Assembly (NCBI RefSeq): GCF_000743525.1 | Contig: NZ_JQGK01000014.1 | Coordinates: 1 to 64,000, forward strand | Direction: 5' to 3' | Length of the DNA: 64,000 nt | DNA from: Sulfurospirillum sp. SCADC | Lineage (GTDB): Bacteria; Campylobacterota; Campylobacteria; Campylobacterales; Sulfurospirillaceae | Shown here: positions 57,235 to 64,000 of the stretch, in pieces | How the letters are laid out: every line of letters begins with the position of its first letter | Position numbering within the stretch: position 1 is the stretch's first letter | Program-made: the position numbers and the translations under genes | Notes under the pieces: model-generated | Seen by the model: the letters and a program-made list of their open reading frames with translations, nothing else | Told to the model about the DNA's origin: nothing | The model's database searches: none

Positions 57235-58437
57235 TTATTTGTCCAATTGGTAGGCACTGTGAAGGGCGCGAACCGCAAGTTCACCGTATTTTGCTTGAAT
57301 GACCATAGAGATTTTAATCTCACTGGTGCTGATCATTTCGATGTTAATGCCCTCTTTTGCCATCGTGTCAAACGCTTTGCACGCTACACCACTGTGCGAT
57401 TTCATACCCACACCGACCACAGAAACTTTAACGATGTCACTGTCATACTCCATAACATCACTGGCTCTAAGCTCGCTCATCGCCGATTTAGTCATCTCAA
57501 GTTCATTTTGAGGTACTGTAAAACCAAGGTTGGTGGTGCCATCGTGTCCTACATTTTGGATAATCATATCAACGTTAACGTTACTATCAGCGAGTTTTTT
57601 AAAAATCTCAGCCGCAATGCCAGGCTTATCTGTCACACCACGAAGGGTAACTCTGGCTTGGTTTTTATCGAGTGCAATACCGCTCACTAATGGTTGTTCC
57701 ATAATCTTATCTTCCTTTGTAATAAGTGTTCCTTCGTGTTTGTTAAAGCTGCTGCGTGTCACAAGATTGACGTTAAGTTTTTTTGCCATTTCCACAGAGC
57801 GGCTTTGAAGCACTTTTGCTCCTAAACTCGCAAGTTCTAACATCTCATCGTAACTGATTTTATCGAGTTTTTTAGCTTTTGGCTCAATGCGAGGATCGGT
57901 TGTATAGACACCATCCACATCGGTGTAAATCTCACACAAATCTGCTTCTAACGCTCCTGCAATTGCCACCGCAGAAAGGTCACTACCACCACGACCCAAT
58001 GTAGACACTTCACCACTTTCAGTCACACCTTGAAACCCTGCAACAACGACAATTTTGCCCTCTTTGAGCTCTTCTTTCATCCGTGTGGTATCGATGTATT
58101 CAATACGCGCTTTGGTATGAACCGCATCGGTCACAATCCCAGCACGACGTCCGCTCATCGAAACAGCAGCATATCCCTCTGCTTCAAGGGCAATCGCAAG
58201 TAACGCACTGGTGACACGTTCGCCTGAACTTAACAACATATCGACTTCACGATGATTGGGTGTAGCACTAAAATGCGCTGCATACTCTAAGAGTTTATTG
58301 GTCTCACCACTCATTGCAGAAACAACGACAACAAGATCGTGTCCCTCTTGTTTGCTTTCTATGACTCGTTTGGCAACAGCCTCAATGCGCTCAACATTAC
58401 CAACACTCGTTCCTCCGTATTTTTGAACGATCAACAT
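57235..58437 (-). CDS. lysC: aspartate kinase
   Basis: 400 residues. The kinase domain begins IVQKYGGTSVGNVERIE and includes VVVVSAMSGETNKLL, VVAGFQGVTESGEVSTLGRGGSDLSAVAIA and YTDVDGVYTTDPR. Two ACT domains at the C-terminus (from about residue 265) would bind lysine or threonine. It makes aspartyl phosphate for lysine, threonine and methionine; thrC in this window lies downstream in the pathway. It follows rppH by one base. Confidence 0.97.
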   Translation of the reverse strand: MLIVQKYGGTSVGNVERIEAVAKRVIESKQEGHDLVVVVSAMSGETNKLLEYAAHFSATPNHREVDMLLSSGERVTSALLAIALEAEGYAAVSMSGRRAGIVTDAVHTKARIEYIDTTRMKEELKEGKIVVVAGFQGVTESGEVSTLGRGGSDLSAVAIAGALEADLCEIYTDVDGVYTTDPRIEPKAKKLDKISYDEMLELASLGAKVLQSRSVEMAKKLNVNLVTRSSFNKHEGTLITKEDKIMEQPLVSGIALDKNQARVTLRGVTDKPGIAAEIFKKLADSNVNVDMIIQNVGHDGTTNLGFTVPQNELEMTKSAMSELRASDVMEYDSDIVKVSVVGVGMKSHSGVACKAFDTMAKEGINIEMISTSEIKISMVIQAKYGELAVRALHSAYQLDK

Positions 58438-58438
58438 C

Positions 58439-58909
58439 TTAAAGATACCCTTCTTTTTTGAAATAGTCTAACACTTGCTTATACACGGGGCGCTTGAAAT
58501 AGGTAATAAAATCAAACACTTCTTCTAAACTGACAAATTTGTAGTCGCAAAACTCTGGCTCTTTGGTTGCTAGATTAATCTTGGCATCTTTTTTGAGTCT
58601 TACTAAAAAATATTTTTGGCTCTGTCCATCAAAAGGGTACATTTTTTGAGCAATTTTTTGAGGAAAATCATACTGTAACCACTCAGGATATTCCGTAATA
58701 ATTTCCACGTCTCTCGTGCCGATTTCTTCTTCAAGCTCGCGATAAAGGGCTTCTTGAGGGGTTTCTCCTGTATCAATGCCGCCTTGAGGAAATTGCCACG
58801 CACCTTCAATATCACTACGACTGGCAATAAACACTTGGCATTGAAATGGGTATTTTGCAGAGACAATCACGGCAGCAACATTGGGTCTGTATCGTTTTAA
58901 TGATTCCAT
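58439..58909 (-). CDS. rppH: RNA pyrophosphohydrolase (Nudix)
   Basis: 156 residues. The Nudix box is [22 protein letters not shown], here seen as GGIDTGETP then REL and [29 protein letters not shown] and WQFPQGG match RppH/NudH. It removes pyrophosphate from the 5' end of mRNA, or hydrolyses dinucleoside polyphosphates. It is the first gene of the operon running to ribF. The plus-strand hemW is divergent. Confidence 0.95.
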   Translation of the reverse strand: MESLKRYRPNVAAVIVSAKYPFQCQVFIASRSDIEGAWQFPQGGIDTGETPQEALYRELEEEIGTRDVEIITEYPEWLQYDFPQKIAQKMYPFDGQSQKYFLVRLKKDAKINLATKEPEFCDYKFVSLEEVFDFITYFKRPVYKQVLDYFKKEGYL

Positions 58910-58985
58910 AATTGCGCATTACCTCTATATTTTTGTTAAAATAGTATCGAAATAGTCATTAAACTTGCTTGATACAAGGAAATAC

Positions 58986-60041
58986 ATGTTAGCTTACCTC
59001 CATATCCCTTTTTGCGACAGCAAATGCCATTATTGTGCTTTTAACTCTTACGAGAACAAGGGTACTCTTAAGCAAAACTACATGCAGCAGATTGTCAAGC
59101 AACTGCGCTATGAGTTGGAAAAATTTGATACTCCCAAGAAAAGTATTCGCTCTTTGTTTATTGGAGGTGGAACACCTTCTACCATTCCGTATGCGTGGTA
59201 TGAGCCTTTTTTTGAGATAATCACACCCTATTTGGAAGACAATGCTGAAGTTACCTCCGAAGCCAATCCTCAATCGGCAACCAAAGAGTGGCTAGAAGGG
59301 ATAAAAAACTTAGGCGTGAATCGTCTAAGCTTTGGAGTGCAGAGTTTTAATGCGCAAAAACTGGCATTTTTAGGGCGCAATCATACCCGGCAACATGCGT
59401 TGCACGCTATTGAAACGGCAGCCAAACTGGGCATTCAAAATATCTCTCTTGATCTCATTTATGGCACCACACTGGACACGCCAGCCCTGCTGCAAGAAGA
59501 CCTTGCCATCGCCACTGCTTTGCCCATCAATCATCTCAGTGCCTACGCGCTCACCCTTGAAGAAGAGACACCCTTTTTCAAACGAAACGATGTTGCCAAT
59601 GGCTCAGAGAAACTTGCCAAAGATTTTGTACAAGCGATTATACAAGCGGGATTTCCCCAATACGAAATCTCCAATTTTGGAACCTACCAAAGCGTGCATA
59701 ACAAAGGGTATTGGGAGCATCAAGACTATTTAGGAATCGGAGCAGGTGCGGTTGGTTTTTTAAAAAACAGGCGTTTTTATCCTGCCAAAGAGATCGAAGC
59801 GTATGTGCAAAATCCTCTTTTTCAAGAGATCGAAAAACTGAGCAGTGACGATTTACATGTCGAAAAAATTTTCCTCGGATTAAGAAGCATGATTGGCATC
59901 TCTTTAGCCTGTTTTAGCCCAAAAGAGATGGTACAAGTGAATATTTTAGTGGAAGAAAACAAGCTTACATGTAAAGATCATCGCGTCTTTAACACCGACT
60001 ACTTTTTAAGCGATGAGATAGCGCTGTTTATTACGCAATAA
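58986..60041 (+). CDS. hemW: radical SAM haem chaperone HemW (HemN-like)
   Basis: 351 residues from ATG 58986 (AAGGA upstream); a TTG at 58965 is in frame but lies before the SD. The radical-SAM motif is IPFCDSKCHYCAF with three cluster cysteines. Blocks RSLFIGGGTPSTIP, SEANPQSATKEWLEGIKNLGVNRLSFGVQSF and DLIYGTTLDT are seen. The fourth cysteine of HemN (CxxxCxxCxC) is replaced by phenylalanine here, so it is HemW, which inserts haem, rather than coproporphyrinogen oxidase. One iterated palindrome is read as LTCK near the C-terminus. Confidence 0.92.
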   Translation: MLAYLHIPFCDSKCHYCAFNSYENKGTLKQNYMQQIVKQLRYELEKFDTPKKSIRSLFIGGGTPSTIPYAWYEPFFEIITPYLEDNAEVTSEANPQSATKEWLEGIKNLGVNRLSFGVQSFNAQKLAFLGRNHTRQHALHAIETAAKLGIQNISLDLIYGTTLDTPALLQEDLAIATALPINHLSAYALTLEEETPFFKRNDVANGSEKLAKDFVQAIIQAGFPQYEISNFGTYQSVHNKGYWEHQDYLGIGAGAVGFLKNRRFYPAKEIEAYVQNPLFQEIEKLSSDDLHVEKIFLGLRSMIGISLACFSPKEMVQVNILVEENKLTCKDHRVFNTDYFLSDEIALFITQ

Positions 60042-60063
60042 GAGTTCTTACAGAACTCTTTTA
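60041..60063 (+). terminator. terminator after hemW
   Basis: Arms AGAGTTCT / AGAACTCT with a three-base loop, then TTTTA. The stem starts on the last base of the hemW stop codon. A similar AGAGTT hairpin precedes repeat copy B after nth. Confidence 0.8.
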
Positions 60064-60064
60064 T

Positions 60065-60139
60065 CACGCCTTTTAGGCAAAGCCCAAAAGGCTACGCTAA
60101 GCCGCTGTGGCACTAAAGCTAGCCTCATACGAGGCAGAA
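60065..60139 (+). repeat. structured intergenic repeat, copy D (most complete)
   Basis: Begins CACGCC. Hairpin 1 GGC-AAA-GCC (60076-60084), hairpin 2 GGCT-ACGCTA-AGCC (60090-60103), spacer CACTAAAGCTAG, hairpin 3 GCCTC-ATAC-GAGGC (60122-60135), trailer AGAA. It lies between convergent hemW and the Kef-type gene and is preceded by the hemW terminator hairpin. Confidence 0.75.
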
Positions 60140-60142
60140 GAG

Positions 60143-60162
60143 TTCTTGCAGTTTTGCAAGAA
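60143..60162 (-). terminator. hairpin after the Kef-type gene
   Basis: Arms TTCTTGCA / TGCAAGAA with a four-base loop, two bases past the stop on the minus strand. The minus strand continues into CTCTTCTGCC; the U-tract is weak. Confidence 0.6.
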
Positions 60163-60164
60163 GT

Positions 60165-61772
60165 CTAATAATCTTCTTCATCCATCGCCACTTTCAAAAG
60201 CGCTTTAGCGGCTTCTCGTCCTTCGTTGACAATATGTTTCACCTGAAGTGCTTTAAGGAGTTTTTTCTCATCGTAGTCACTCGCTTTGGCAACGATCTTA
60301 ATCGGAGCATCAAACGATTTAAGCACTTCACAGAGCAAAATGAGTTTTTTCTCATTATTAATCGCGATAATAACCGCTTTAGACTCTTCCACAAACGCAT
60401 TTTTCAAAATACTCTTCTCAGCCGCATTTCCAAAATAGACAGATTCGCCCCTGTTTTGCCCGAGTTTCACTAGATTGATGTCGTGCTCCAAAACCAAATA
60501 ATTGACATTCATCTTCTTGAGACGATAGACAATCTCTTGCCCTAATTTTCCGTATCCACACACAATGATGTGGTCTTTAATGCCTGAAGAGTGAATCATA
60601 AAATCGCCATTATTAGGCTCTTTCGTGATAGTATCCACAATTTTTTTCATATTTTTAAGAATAAAGGGCGTCATGATCATCGATAATACAACCGTCACAA
60701 TCAATATCTGAGAGGTCTTCGCACTGATAAGATGTGTTGAGCTTGCAAGTGCTAAAATCGCCAACGAAAACTCACCCGCTTGACACAACGCCAAACCTGT
60801 TTTCAAGGCAACGCGACCTCCGACTGCAAAAAATAAAATGCAAAAAACAACCAGTGTTTTAAACGAAACCATCGTCGCTAAAAAAAGTAAAATCGTGCCG
60901 TAATTTTGGGAAATCAAGCTAAGGTCAATCTGCATACCAACGGTGATAAAAAAGAGTCCAAGCAACAAGTCTCGAAACGGAACCAAGTCGGCTTCGATTT
61001 GATGTTTGTACTGCGTCTCGGACATCATCATACCTGCTAAAAATGCACCCAAAGAGTAGGAAAAGCCTAAAGTGTGTGCTAAAAATGAGGCGCCTACAAC
61101 GAGAAGCAACACCGAAGCGATGAAAATTTCTTGGGTATCTGCCCAGACAACCAGCGATAAAAAGCGATCAAGAAGGTATCTTCCGATGATAAACATAAGG
61201 CCTAAGATCAGAACAGCACTGTAAAACGTCTGCAAAAGAAGATCGGTGAGTGAACTATTTTGATTTGAAAAGATGTTAAGCATTAATAAGATCGGAATGA
61301 CTGCAATATCTTGAAAGAGTAAAATTCCAAGCGCTTTACGTCCGTAAATGGTATGAATCGTTCCGCTGTCATTGAGAATCTTAAGCACAATCGCCGTGGA
61401 TGAGAGTGCAAGTGCATACCCAATGATGATCGCACTCTTCTTCTCCATACCAAAAAAATACTCAGCGCTTAAAGCAATCACGCCTCCGACAAGAGAGACT
61501 TGGAGTAAGCCATAAAAGAAAACATCTTTTTTCATGCTAAGGAGATGTTTGATGGAAAACTCAAGCCCAATGGTAAACATCAAAAAAACAACACCAAACT
61601 CTGCGATATGCGTTAAAGATTCATTATTGCGACCCAGTTTGTACATGTAAGCAATGGCAAATCCTGTGATAATATAACCAATAATCGTTGGTATATTAAA
61701 ACGCTTCAACAAAAGGTTAAAGAGGGTTGCTAACGCCGTTGCACTTAAAATGATCGCTAAAATATTATCCAC
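60165..61772 (-). CDS. Kef-type monovalent cation:proton antiporter (CPA2) with RCK domain
   Basis: 535 residues. The CPA2 membrane part has about twelve segments with the family marks FNLLLKRFNIPTIIGYIITG, VVFLMFTIGLEFS and the ALALSSTAIVLKILND unwound helices. A cytosolic TrkA-N/RCK domain follows (HIIVCGYGKLGQEIVYRLKKMNVNYLVLEHD). It would exchange K+ or Na+ for protons, possibly gated by NAD(H) or thiol adducts as in KefB/C. There is no KefF/G partner nearby. It ends three bases before hspR begins, in the same direction, so the three genes downstream of the cbpA promoter may be one transcript. Confidence 0.9.
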   Translation of the reverse strand: MDNILAIILSATALATLFNLLLKRFNIPTIIGYIITGFAIAYMYKLGRNNESLTHIAEFGVVFLMFTIGLEFSIKHLLSMKKDVFFYGLLQVSLVGGVIALSAEYFFGMEKKSAIIIGYALALSSTAIVLKILNDSGTIHTIYGRKALGILLFQDIAVIPILLMLNIFSNQNSSLTDLLLQTFYSAVLILGLMFIIGRYLLDRFLSLVVWADTQEIFIASVLLLVVGASFLAHTLGFSYSLGAFLAGMMMSETQYKHQIEADLVPFRDLLLGLFFITVGMQIDLSLISQNYGTILLFLATMVSFKTLVVFCILFFAVGGRVALKTGLALCQAGEFSLAILALASSTHLISAKTSQILIVTVVLSMIMTPFILKNMKKIVDTITKEPNNGDFMIHSSGIKDHIIVCGYGKLGQEIVYRLKKMNVNYLVLEHDINLVKLGQNRGESVYFGNAAEKSILKNAFVEESKAVIIAINNEKKLILLCEVLKSFDAPIKIVAKASDYDEKKLLKALQVKHIVNEGREAAKALLKVAMDEEDY

Positions 61773-61774
61773 GC

Positions 61775-62149
61775 CTATTCCCCAAATAAAATGATCTCGT
61801 AACTGTTTTTATGTTTTACCAAAGGATTTTTGGTTTGCGTACTTTTTTTCGTAAGCCCACTGAGTTCCAGTCGTAAACTCTCCACCAATGCTTCAAAATC
61901 ATCAATTTTTTCTTTGAGCTGCATAATGATGTCTACACCTGCTAGATTGACACCAAGATCACGTGTGAGACGTTGAATCATCTTGATTTTATCAATATCT
62001 TGTTGCGAATAAAGCCTCATCTTACCATCGGTTCTTGAAGGCCTTACAAGCCCCTCTCGCTCATACTGGCGAAGTGTTTGAGGGTGAATGGTTAAAACTT
62101 TGGCGACAACACTGATCAAATACACCGGTTCTTCATACCCATGATGCAT
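61775..62149 (-). CDS. hspR: heat-shock repressor HspR (MerR family)
   Basis: 124 residues. A MerR-type winged helix YLISVVAKVLTIHPQTLRQYEREGLVRPSRTDGKMRLYSQQDIDKI is followed by LGVNLAGVDIIMQLKEKIDDFEALVESL, a dimerisation coiled coil. HspR represses its own cbpA-hspR operon and, with HrcA, other chaperone operons in Helicobacter and Campylobacter. Its gene lies 18 bases after cbpA. HrcA is also in this window at 42242, so both repressors of the network are visible. Clear HAIR operators were not found by eye. Confidence 0.93.
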   Translation of the reverse strand: MHHGYEEPVYLISVVAKVLTIHPQTLRQYEREGLVRPSRTDGKMRLYSQQDIDKIKMIQRLTRDLGVNLAGVDIIMQLKEKIDDFEALVESLRLELSGLTKKSTQTKNPLVKHKNSYEIILFGE

Positions 62150-62167
62150 GGCATACTCCTCGTAAGC

Positions 62168-63064
62168 TTAATTTGGTAAATGCTCTTCCAACAGTGCTTT
62201 TAAGGAGCTATCCAAGGAAGCAAGTGGAGGAAGAACAATATTTGCCACTAAGTACAGATCACCTTTACTTTGCGTTTTACGGTTCAATGCACCATACTCT
62301 TTGACTCTAAATTTTTGTCCATTTTTAGTATCTTCTTTGACTTTCAGTGTAATCTCTTTATAGAGTGTATCCACAGCGATTTTACCGCCAAAAAGAGCTG
62401 TTTTAAGCGGAATATCAATGCTCTTAACCAGATCATCACCTTCTCTGGTGTATTCAGGGCTAGAGGCAACTTCCACACTTAAGATCAGATCGCCTTTTTG
62501 ACCTTGAAACGATTTACCTTTTTCTTTCACGCGCATCTTTTCACCGTTTTTGATGCCAGCAGGAATTTTCACATCAAAACTTTCGTTATTGTAAGAGAGG
62601 GAATGTTTACCGCCTAAAATAGCGACGTTAAACGGAATAATAATTTTAGCACTGACATCTAAGTCTGGCTCACTAAATCCCCCAAAACCGCCACCACCAA
62701 AACCGGAGTTGCTAAAGCCACCAAAACCACTACTTCGACCGCTACTAAAGCCTCCAAAACCGCCACCGCCGCCAAAGATACTGCGTAAGATGTCATCTAA
62801 ATTCGCACCGCCTTGGGCATTGGCAAAATCATGGAAATTCTGACCACCAAACATGCTATCGCCGTATTGATCGTACTGACGACGTTTTTGCTCATCACTG
62901 AGGATTTCATACGCGGCATTAATCTCTTTAAATTTCTCTTCGGCACCAGCATCTTTGTTGATGTCAGGATGAAACTTGCGTGCCAATCTTCGGTAGGCTT
63001 TTTTAATCTCTTCTGCACTCGCATCGGAGGCAATATCTAATGTTTCGTATAAACTTTTACTCAT
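62168..63064 (-). CDS. cbpA: co-chaperone / curved DNA-binding protein CbpA (DnaJ family)
   Basis: 298 residues. The N-terminal J domain ([35 protein letters not shown]) has the essential HPD. A glycine/phenylalanine-rich linker rich in [11 protein letters not shown] follows, then the C-terminal substrate domains I and II. The zinc-finger of DnaJ is absent, as in CbpA. It stimulates DnaK ATPase. It is first of cbpA-hspR, linked to the Kef-type gene. A -10 like TATAAT is seen upstream on the minus strand. Confidence 0.93.
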   Translation of the reverse strand: MSKSLYETLDIASDASAEEIKKAYRRLARKFHPDINKDAGAEEKFKEINAAYEILSDEQKRRQYDQYGDSMFGGQNFHDFANAQGGANLDDILRSIFGGGGGFGGFSSGRSSGFGGFSNSGFGGGGFGGFSEPDLDVSAKIIIPFNVAILGGKHSLSYNNESFDVKIPAGIKNGEKMRVKEKGKSFQGQKGDLILSVEVASSPEYTREGDDLVKSIDIPLKTALFGGKIAVDTLYKEITLKVKEDTKNGQKFRVKEYGALNRKTQSKGDLYLVANIVLPPLASLDSSLKALLEEHLPN

Positions 63065-63112
63065 GAATGTTAACCTTATTTTGGACTCTTTTATCCATTA
63101 ATATTTATAGCG

Positions 63113-63142
63113 ATTATACCATAAAAGTTTAGTCTAGATCAA
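63113..63142 (-). promoter_or_regulatory. possible sigma-70 promoter of cbpA-hspR
   Basis: TATAAT (minus strand, 63113-63118) with TTGATC at 63137-63142 and an 18-base spacer. It leads into cbpA about 50 bases downstream. No obvious CTTGAGT-N7-ACTCAAG (HspR) site overlaps it. Confidence 0.45.
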
Positions 63143-63195
63143 TCAACTTCCCTGCTGCTTAGCTTAATATTTACTTTATATTTACCTCTCTCCTT

Positions 63196-63201
63196 TATAA
63201 T
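63196..63201 (+). promoter_or_regulatory. -10 box of htrA
   Basis: TATAAT, 33 bases before the htrA ATG, with AAAGGAG at 63221-63227 as ribosome-binding site. Confidence 0.55.
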
Positions 63202-63234
63202 TCCATAAGACTAAGACTTCAAAGGAGTTTGATT

Positions 63235-64000
63235 ATGAAAAAAATGATTTTAATATCGCTTGTTGCATCGCTATCTCTCTTTGGCGCGACGATTGACATC
63301 GCTCAAATGCCTAAAGATTCTGAACGCAAAGATGCCACAGCTTCGAACGTGATTCTCTCTTACCATACCGCCATTAAAGATGCTAAAAAAAGTGTTGTCA
63401 ACATTGCAACGACTAAAAAAAGCAAGCAAAATGACCAACTCAATGAACTCATGCAAAATCCGTTCTTTAAAGAGTTCTTTGGCAATAAAATGCCGGAACT
63501 CAAACAACAAGAACGTAAATCGCACTCTTTGGGCTCAGGAGTCATTATCTCCACCAATGGCTACATCGTTACCAACAACCACGTCGTAGAAGGTGCGGAT
63601 GAGATCGTTGTTACGCTTCCTGATGATGAAAAAGAGTACAAAGCCAAAGTGATCGGCGAAGATCCTAAAACCGATCTAGCAGTGGTTAAAATCGAAGCCA
63701 AAGATCTTCAGGTCGCTAAATTTGGCGACTCGTCTAACCTCTTAGAAGGTGATCTTGTCTTTGCCATTGGTAACCCTTTTGGCGTGGGTGAGACGATCAC
63801 TCAAGGGATTATCTCAGCACTCAATAAAAATAATGTCGGACTGAATCAATACGAAAATTTCATCCAAACAGACGCTTCCATCAACCCTGGAAATTCTGGT
63901 GGTGCGCTGGTGGATAGCCGAGGGGCTCTCATTGGTATTAACAGTGCAATTCTCTCTAAAACAGGCGGAAATAACGGTATAGGTTTTGCCATTCCTTCCA
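63235..64000 (+). CDS. htrA: periplasmic serine protease HtrA/DegP (5' part only)
   Basis: About 255 residues are visible before the window ends. A signal peptide (MKKMILISLVASLSLFGA) is followed by the trypsin-like protease domain with the catalytic triad: His in TNNHVVEGAD, Asp in KTDLAVVKIEA and Ser in NPGNSGGALVDS. Two PDZ domains should lie beyond the window. It degrades and refolds damaged periplasmic proteins and in C. jejuni also cuts E-cadherin. It is divergent from the cbpA-hspR heat-shock operon. Confidence 0.93.
   Translation, partial: MKKMILISLVASLSLFGATIDIAQMPKDSERKDATASNVILSYHTAIKDAKKSVVNIATTKKSKQNDQLNELMQNPFFKEFFGNKMPELKQQERKSHSLGSGVIISTNGYIVTNNHVVEGADEIVVTLPDDEKEYKAKVIGEDPKTDLAVVKIEAKDLQVAKFGDSSNLLEGDLVFAIGNPFGVGETITQGIISALNKNNVGLNQYENFIQTDASINPGNSGGALVDSRGALIGINSAILSKTGGNNGIGFAIPS

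Noticed and set aside
58965-58986. TTG start of hemW at 58965
   Set aside because: The AAGGA ribosome site lies downstream of it, and ATG 58986 leads directly into the conserved LHIPFC block.
63065-63180. HspR HAIR operators upstream of cbpA
   Set aside because: No CTTGAGT-N7-ACTCAAG-like pair was found by eye on either strand, so I did not annotate one.

Overview
The window comes from a Campylobacterota (epsilonproteobacterial) chromosome, most likely Sulfurospirillum or a close relative. Several things point that way: a HobA-type DnaA partner beside lysC, holB and folP; a DUF2018 (HP0242-like) gene; an HspR/CbpA pair next to htrA; a UbiD-type menaquinone decarboxylase; the order ispB-hemA-proS-fxsA-dsb-hemC-ubiD; fba next to a PEB4-like isomerase; and rpsO-Rrf2-flhA. 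These are recalled C. jejuni/H. pylori arrangements, not database results. Base composition looks moderately AT-rich. I see no rRNA, tRNA, CRISPR array, prophage or insertion sequence.

Layout. 0-3 kb: a frameshifted AraC regulator, cowN (nitrogenase protection from CO) with a possible sigma-54 promoter, a desulforubrerythrin and an unknown HTH-like protein. 3-11.7 kb: a tightly packed minus-strand operon for haem, menaquinone and prenyl synthesis (ubiD, hemC, dsb-like, fxsA, proS, hemA, ispB) plus two small genes. 12.1-14.8 kb: a sulfur amino-acid cluster (metY, a CymR-like Rrf2 regulator, cysK). 14.8-28 kb: a diguanylate cyclase, valS, an orphan TRAP binding protein, mogA-panE-hisD, a PLP deaminase-like gene, fba, peb4, nth, a redoxin and pepD. 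28-36.6 kb: a lipoprotein gene, cmoB, a hotdog protein, an MBL hydrolase, then nadE-DegT-lpxK-argB-thrC-kdsB. 36.6-44 kb: dsbD, ppk2, the hrcA-grpE-dnaK heat-shock operon, a small XRE-type regulator with a 56-residue coupled partner, and rpsO. 44-49 kb: an Fe-S type Rrf2 regulator, flhA, a DHH phosphoesterase and cmoA. 49-60 kb: a second diguanylate cyclase, then a minus-strand operon lysC-hobA-holB-folP-(zinc ribbon)-TSUP-ligA-tlyA-ribF, rppH and hemW. 60-64 kb: a Kef-type antiporter, hspR, cbpA and the start of htrA.

The strongest unexplained signals are not genes. First, the 10-bp palindrome TTACATGTAA occurs exactly at least 32 times by eye, plus about eleven one-mismatch forms, where less than one copy is expected. 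Copies sit mostly inside genes, always in a frame that avoids the stop codon, so they appear as LHV[K/N] or TC[K/N] in otherwise unrelated proteins. It resembles a highly iterated palindrome or a genome-wide binding site and I know of no described function. Second, four intergenic regions carry a structured repeat of about 60-75 bp with three small hairpins whose arms vary in a compensated way.

Other points worth a second look: a CymR-like regulator ending in Tyr-Ser-Ile next to cysK, suggesting it docks in the CysK active site; a DegT-family protein lacking the PLP lysine; a promoter-embedded operator palindrome upstream of hrcA in addition to a degenerate CIRCE; and a transcription-terminator-like hairpin with the iterated palindrome as its loop.
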